Origin: Microvirga sp. BSC39
Lineage (GTDB): Bacteria > Pseudomonadota > Alphaproteobacteria > Rhizobiales > Beijerinckiaceae
Assembly (NCBI RefSeq): GCF_000739015.1
Contig: NZ_JPUG01000078.1
Coordinates: 1 to 64,000, forward strand
Length of the DNA stretch: 64,000 bases
Reading direction: 5' to 3'
Position 1 is the first letter of the stretch; each line of letters starts with the position of its first letter. Of this stretch, positions 63,497-64,000 are shown piece after piece. A model generated the notes under the pieces. That model saw only the letters and a program-made list of their open reading frames with translations, had not been told where the DNA came from and did not search any database. A program made the position numbers and the translations under genes.

Positions 63497-63632
63497 CTGT
63501 CATTCCGGGGCGGCGCAGCCGAGCCCGGAATCCATAAACGCTGACGTCTCAGGATTAGGTGGATACGCAGCAACCATCCTCATTCTGTCGTGGTTATGGA
63601 TCCTTAGCCTTCGCGGGGATGACACAAGACGA
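63497..63632. repeat. Palindromic repeats between cobS and cobT
   Basis: The left part, CATTCCGGGGCGGCGCAGCC continuing GAGCCCGGAATCC, closely matches the element at 35625-35660. The right part ends ATGGATCCTTAGCCTTCGCG, then GGGATGACA, resembling the GATCCCCGC...GGGATGACA stem at 35727-35750. Repeat copies thus separate two genes of one pathway. Confidence 0.75.
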
Positions 63633-63649
63633 AGCGTCAGGGAGGTGAG

Positions 63650-64000
63650 ATGTCCATCTCGAACCGCAAGCCAGGTGAGAAGAAGGAAGCGCCGGCGGAG
63701 CCGCTGAAGCGCTCCATCGCCGGCACCATGAAGGCGATCGCCAGGAAACCCGACCTCGAGGTAGCCTTCGCGTCCGACCGCCCGGTGCTCATGGGCCAGG
63801 ACAAGGCCCGCCTGCCGGAGCCGCCGCGGCGGCTGACCTCGCAGGACGTGGCGATCCTGCGCGGCAATGCCGACGCCATGGCGCTCAGGCTCGCCTGCCA
63901 CGACACCAATCTGCACCGCAAGCTGGCTCCTGACGGTCAGGCGGCGCGTGCCGTGTTCGACGCGGTCGAGCAGGCGCGCGTGGAATCCATCGGCTCGCGC
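63650..64000 (+). CDS. cobT: Aerobic cobaltochelatase subunit CobT (N-terminal part, runs off window)
   Basis: 117 codons are visible from ATG 63650, with GGAGG at 63641-63645. The N-terminus has the basic stretch NRKPGEKKEAPAEPLKRSIA, then AGTMKAIARKPDLEVAFASD, RPPRRLTSQDVAILRGNAD-like text and AMALRLACHD ... AVFDAVEQARVESIGSR, matching CobT's conserved region. The metal-binding MIDAS and acidic domains would lie beyond base 64000. Partner of CobS in cobalt insertion. Confidence 0.92.
   Translation, partial: MSISNRKPGEKKEAPAEPLKRSIAGTMKAIARKPDLEVAFASDRPVLMGQDKARLPEPPRRLTSQDVAILRGNADAMALRLACHDTNLHRKLAPDGQAARAVFDAVEQARVESIGSR

Overview
The window is chromosomal DNA of a high-GC alphaproteobacterium, most likely order Hyphomicrobiales (Rhizobiales). 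The pointers are an aerobic cobaltochelatase pair (cobS-cobT), HWE/HisKA_2 kinases, an Omp19-type protease inhibitor lipoprotein, an F1-only atpHAGDC operon, and the order mdh-sucCD-sucA-sucB-lpd. The gene content resembles Microvirga/Methylobacteriaceae relatives; that narrower placement is an inference from memory, not a search result. I see no insertion sequence, prophage, integrase-borne island or CRISPR array.

Layout. 1-9.3 kb: a tightly overlapping run encoding an osmoprotectant-type ABC transporter (permease, ATPase-CBS, permease), then heme oxygenase (bphO), a bacteriophytochrome kinase (bphP), a single-domain response regulator, a receiver-kinase hybrid and a membrane HWE kinase. 9.4-11.3 kb: an amidase and a YbaN-family membrane protein. 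11.3-14.8 kb: a patch of short or unrecognised genes (tiny membrane ORF, 91-aa membrane protein, PRC-barrel protein, 65-aa protein, 237-aa helical protein, 103-aa possibly exported protein, 105-aa basic protein). 15.1 kb: tRNA-Ala(CGC). 15.3-17.5 kb: yggT, DUF167, folD and a secreted DUF1554-like protein.

17.7-34.4 kb is the TCA-cycle core: a LysR regulator divergent from sdhC-sdhD-sdhA-(ABM-fold gene)-sdhB, then an Omp19-like inhibitor, zapE, a TetR regulator, and mdh-sucC-sucD-sucA-sucB-lpd. 34.5-39.6 kb: thymidine kinase, a repeat-rich spacer, xerC, priA and a histidine phosphatase. 39.8-44.9 kb: atpHAGDC with a terminator. 44.9-50.2 kb: a 2H phosphoesterase-like gene, putA with a divergent Lrp/AsnC regulator, and a TerC-family membrane protein. 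50.5-53.3 kb: a NitT/TauT-type ABC importer. 53.5-59.4 kb: a CobW-family GTPase and EamA transporter, a D,D-carboxypeptidase, a second EamA transporter and a redoxin-like/prolyl-4-hydroxylase fusion. 59.4-64 kb: LOG-family hydrolase, SCP2-type thiolase, bolA, a J-domain protein, cobS and the start of cobT.

How it fits together. The window holds nearly all genes that oxidise 2-oxoglutarate to oxaloacetate (sucAB-lpd, sucCD, sdhCDAB, mdh; fumarase is not here) plus the soluble half of ATP synthase, so it is mainly core energy metabolism. The most unusual parts are the translationally coupled phytochrome/osmoprotectant operon, the extra ABM-like gene inside the sdh operon, the redoxin-dioxygenase fusion that seems to lack the peroxidatic cysteine, and about a dozen palindromic intergenic repeats, some of them inside operons (sucB/lpd, atpD/atpC, cobS/cobT).
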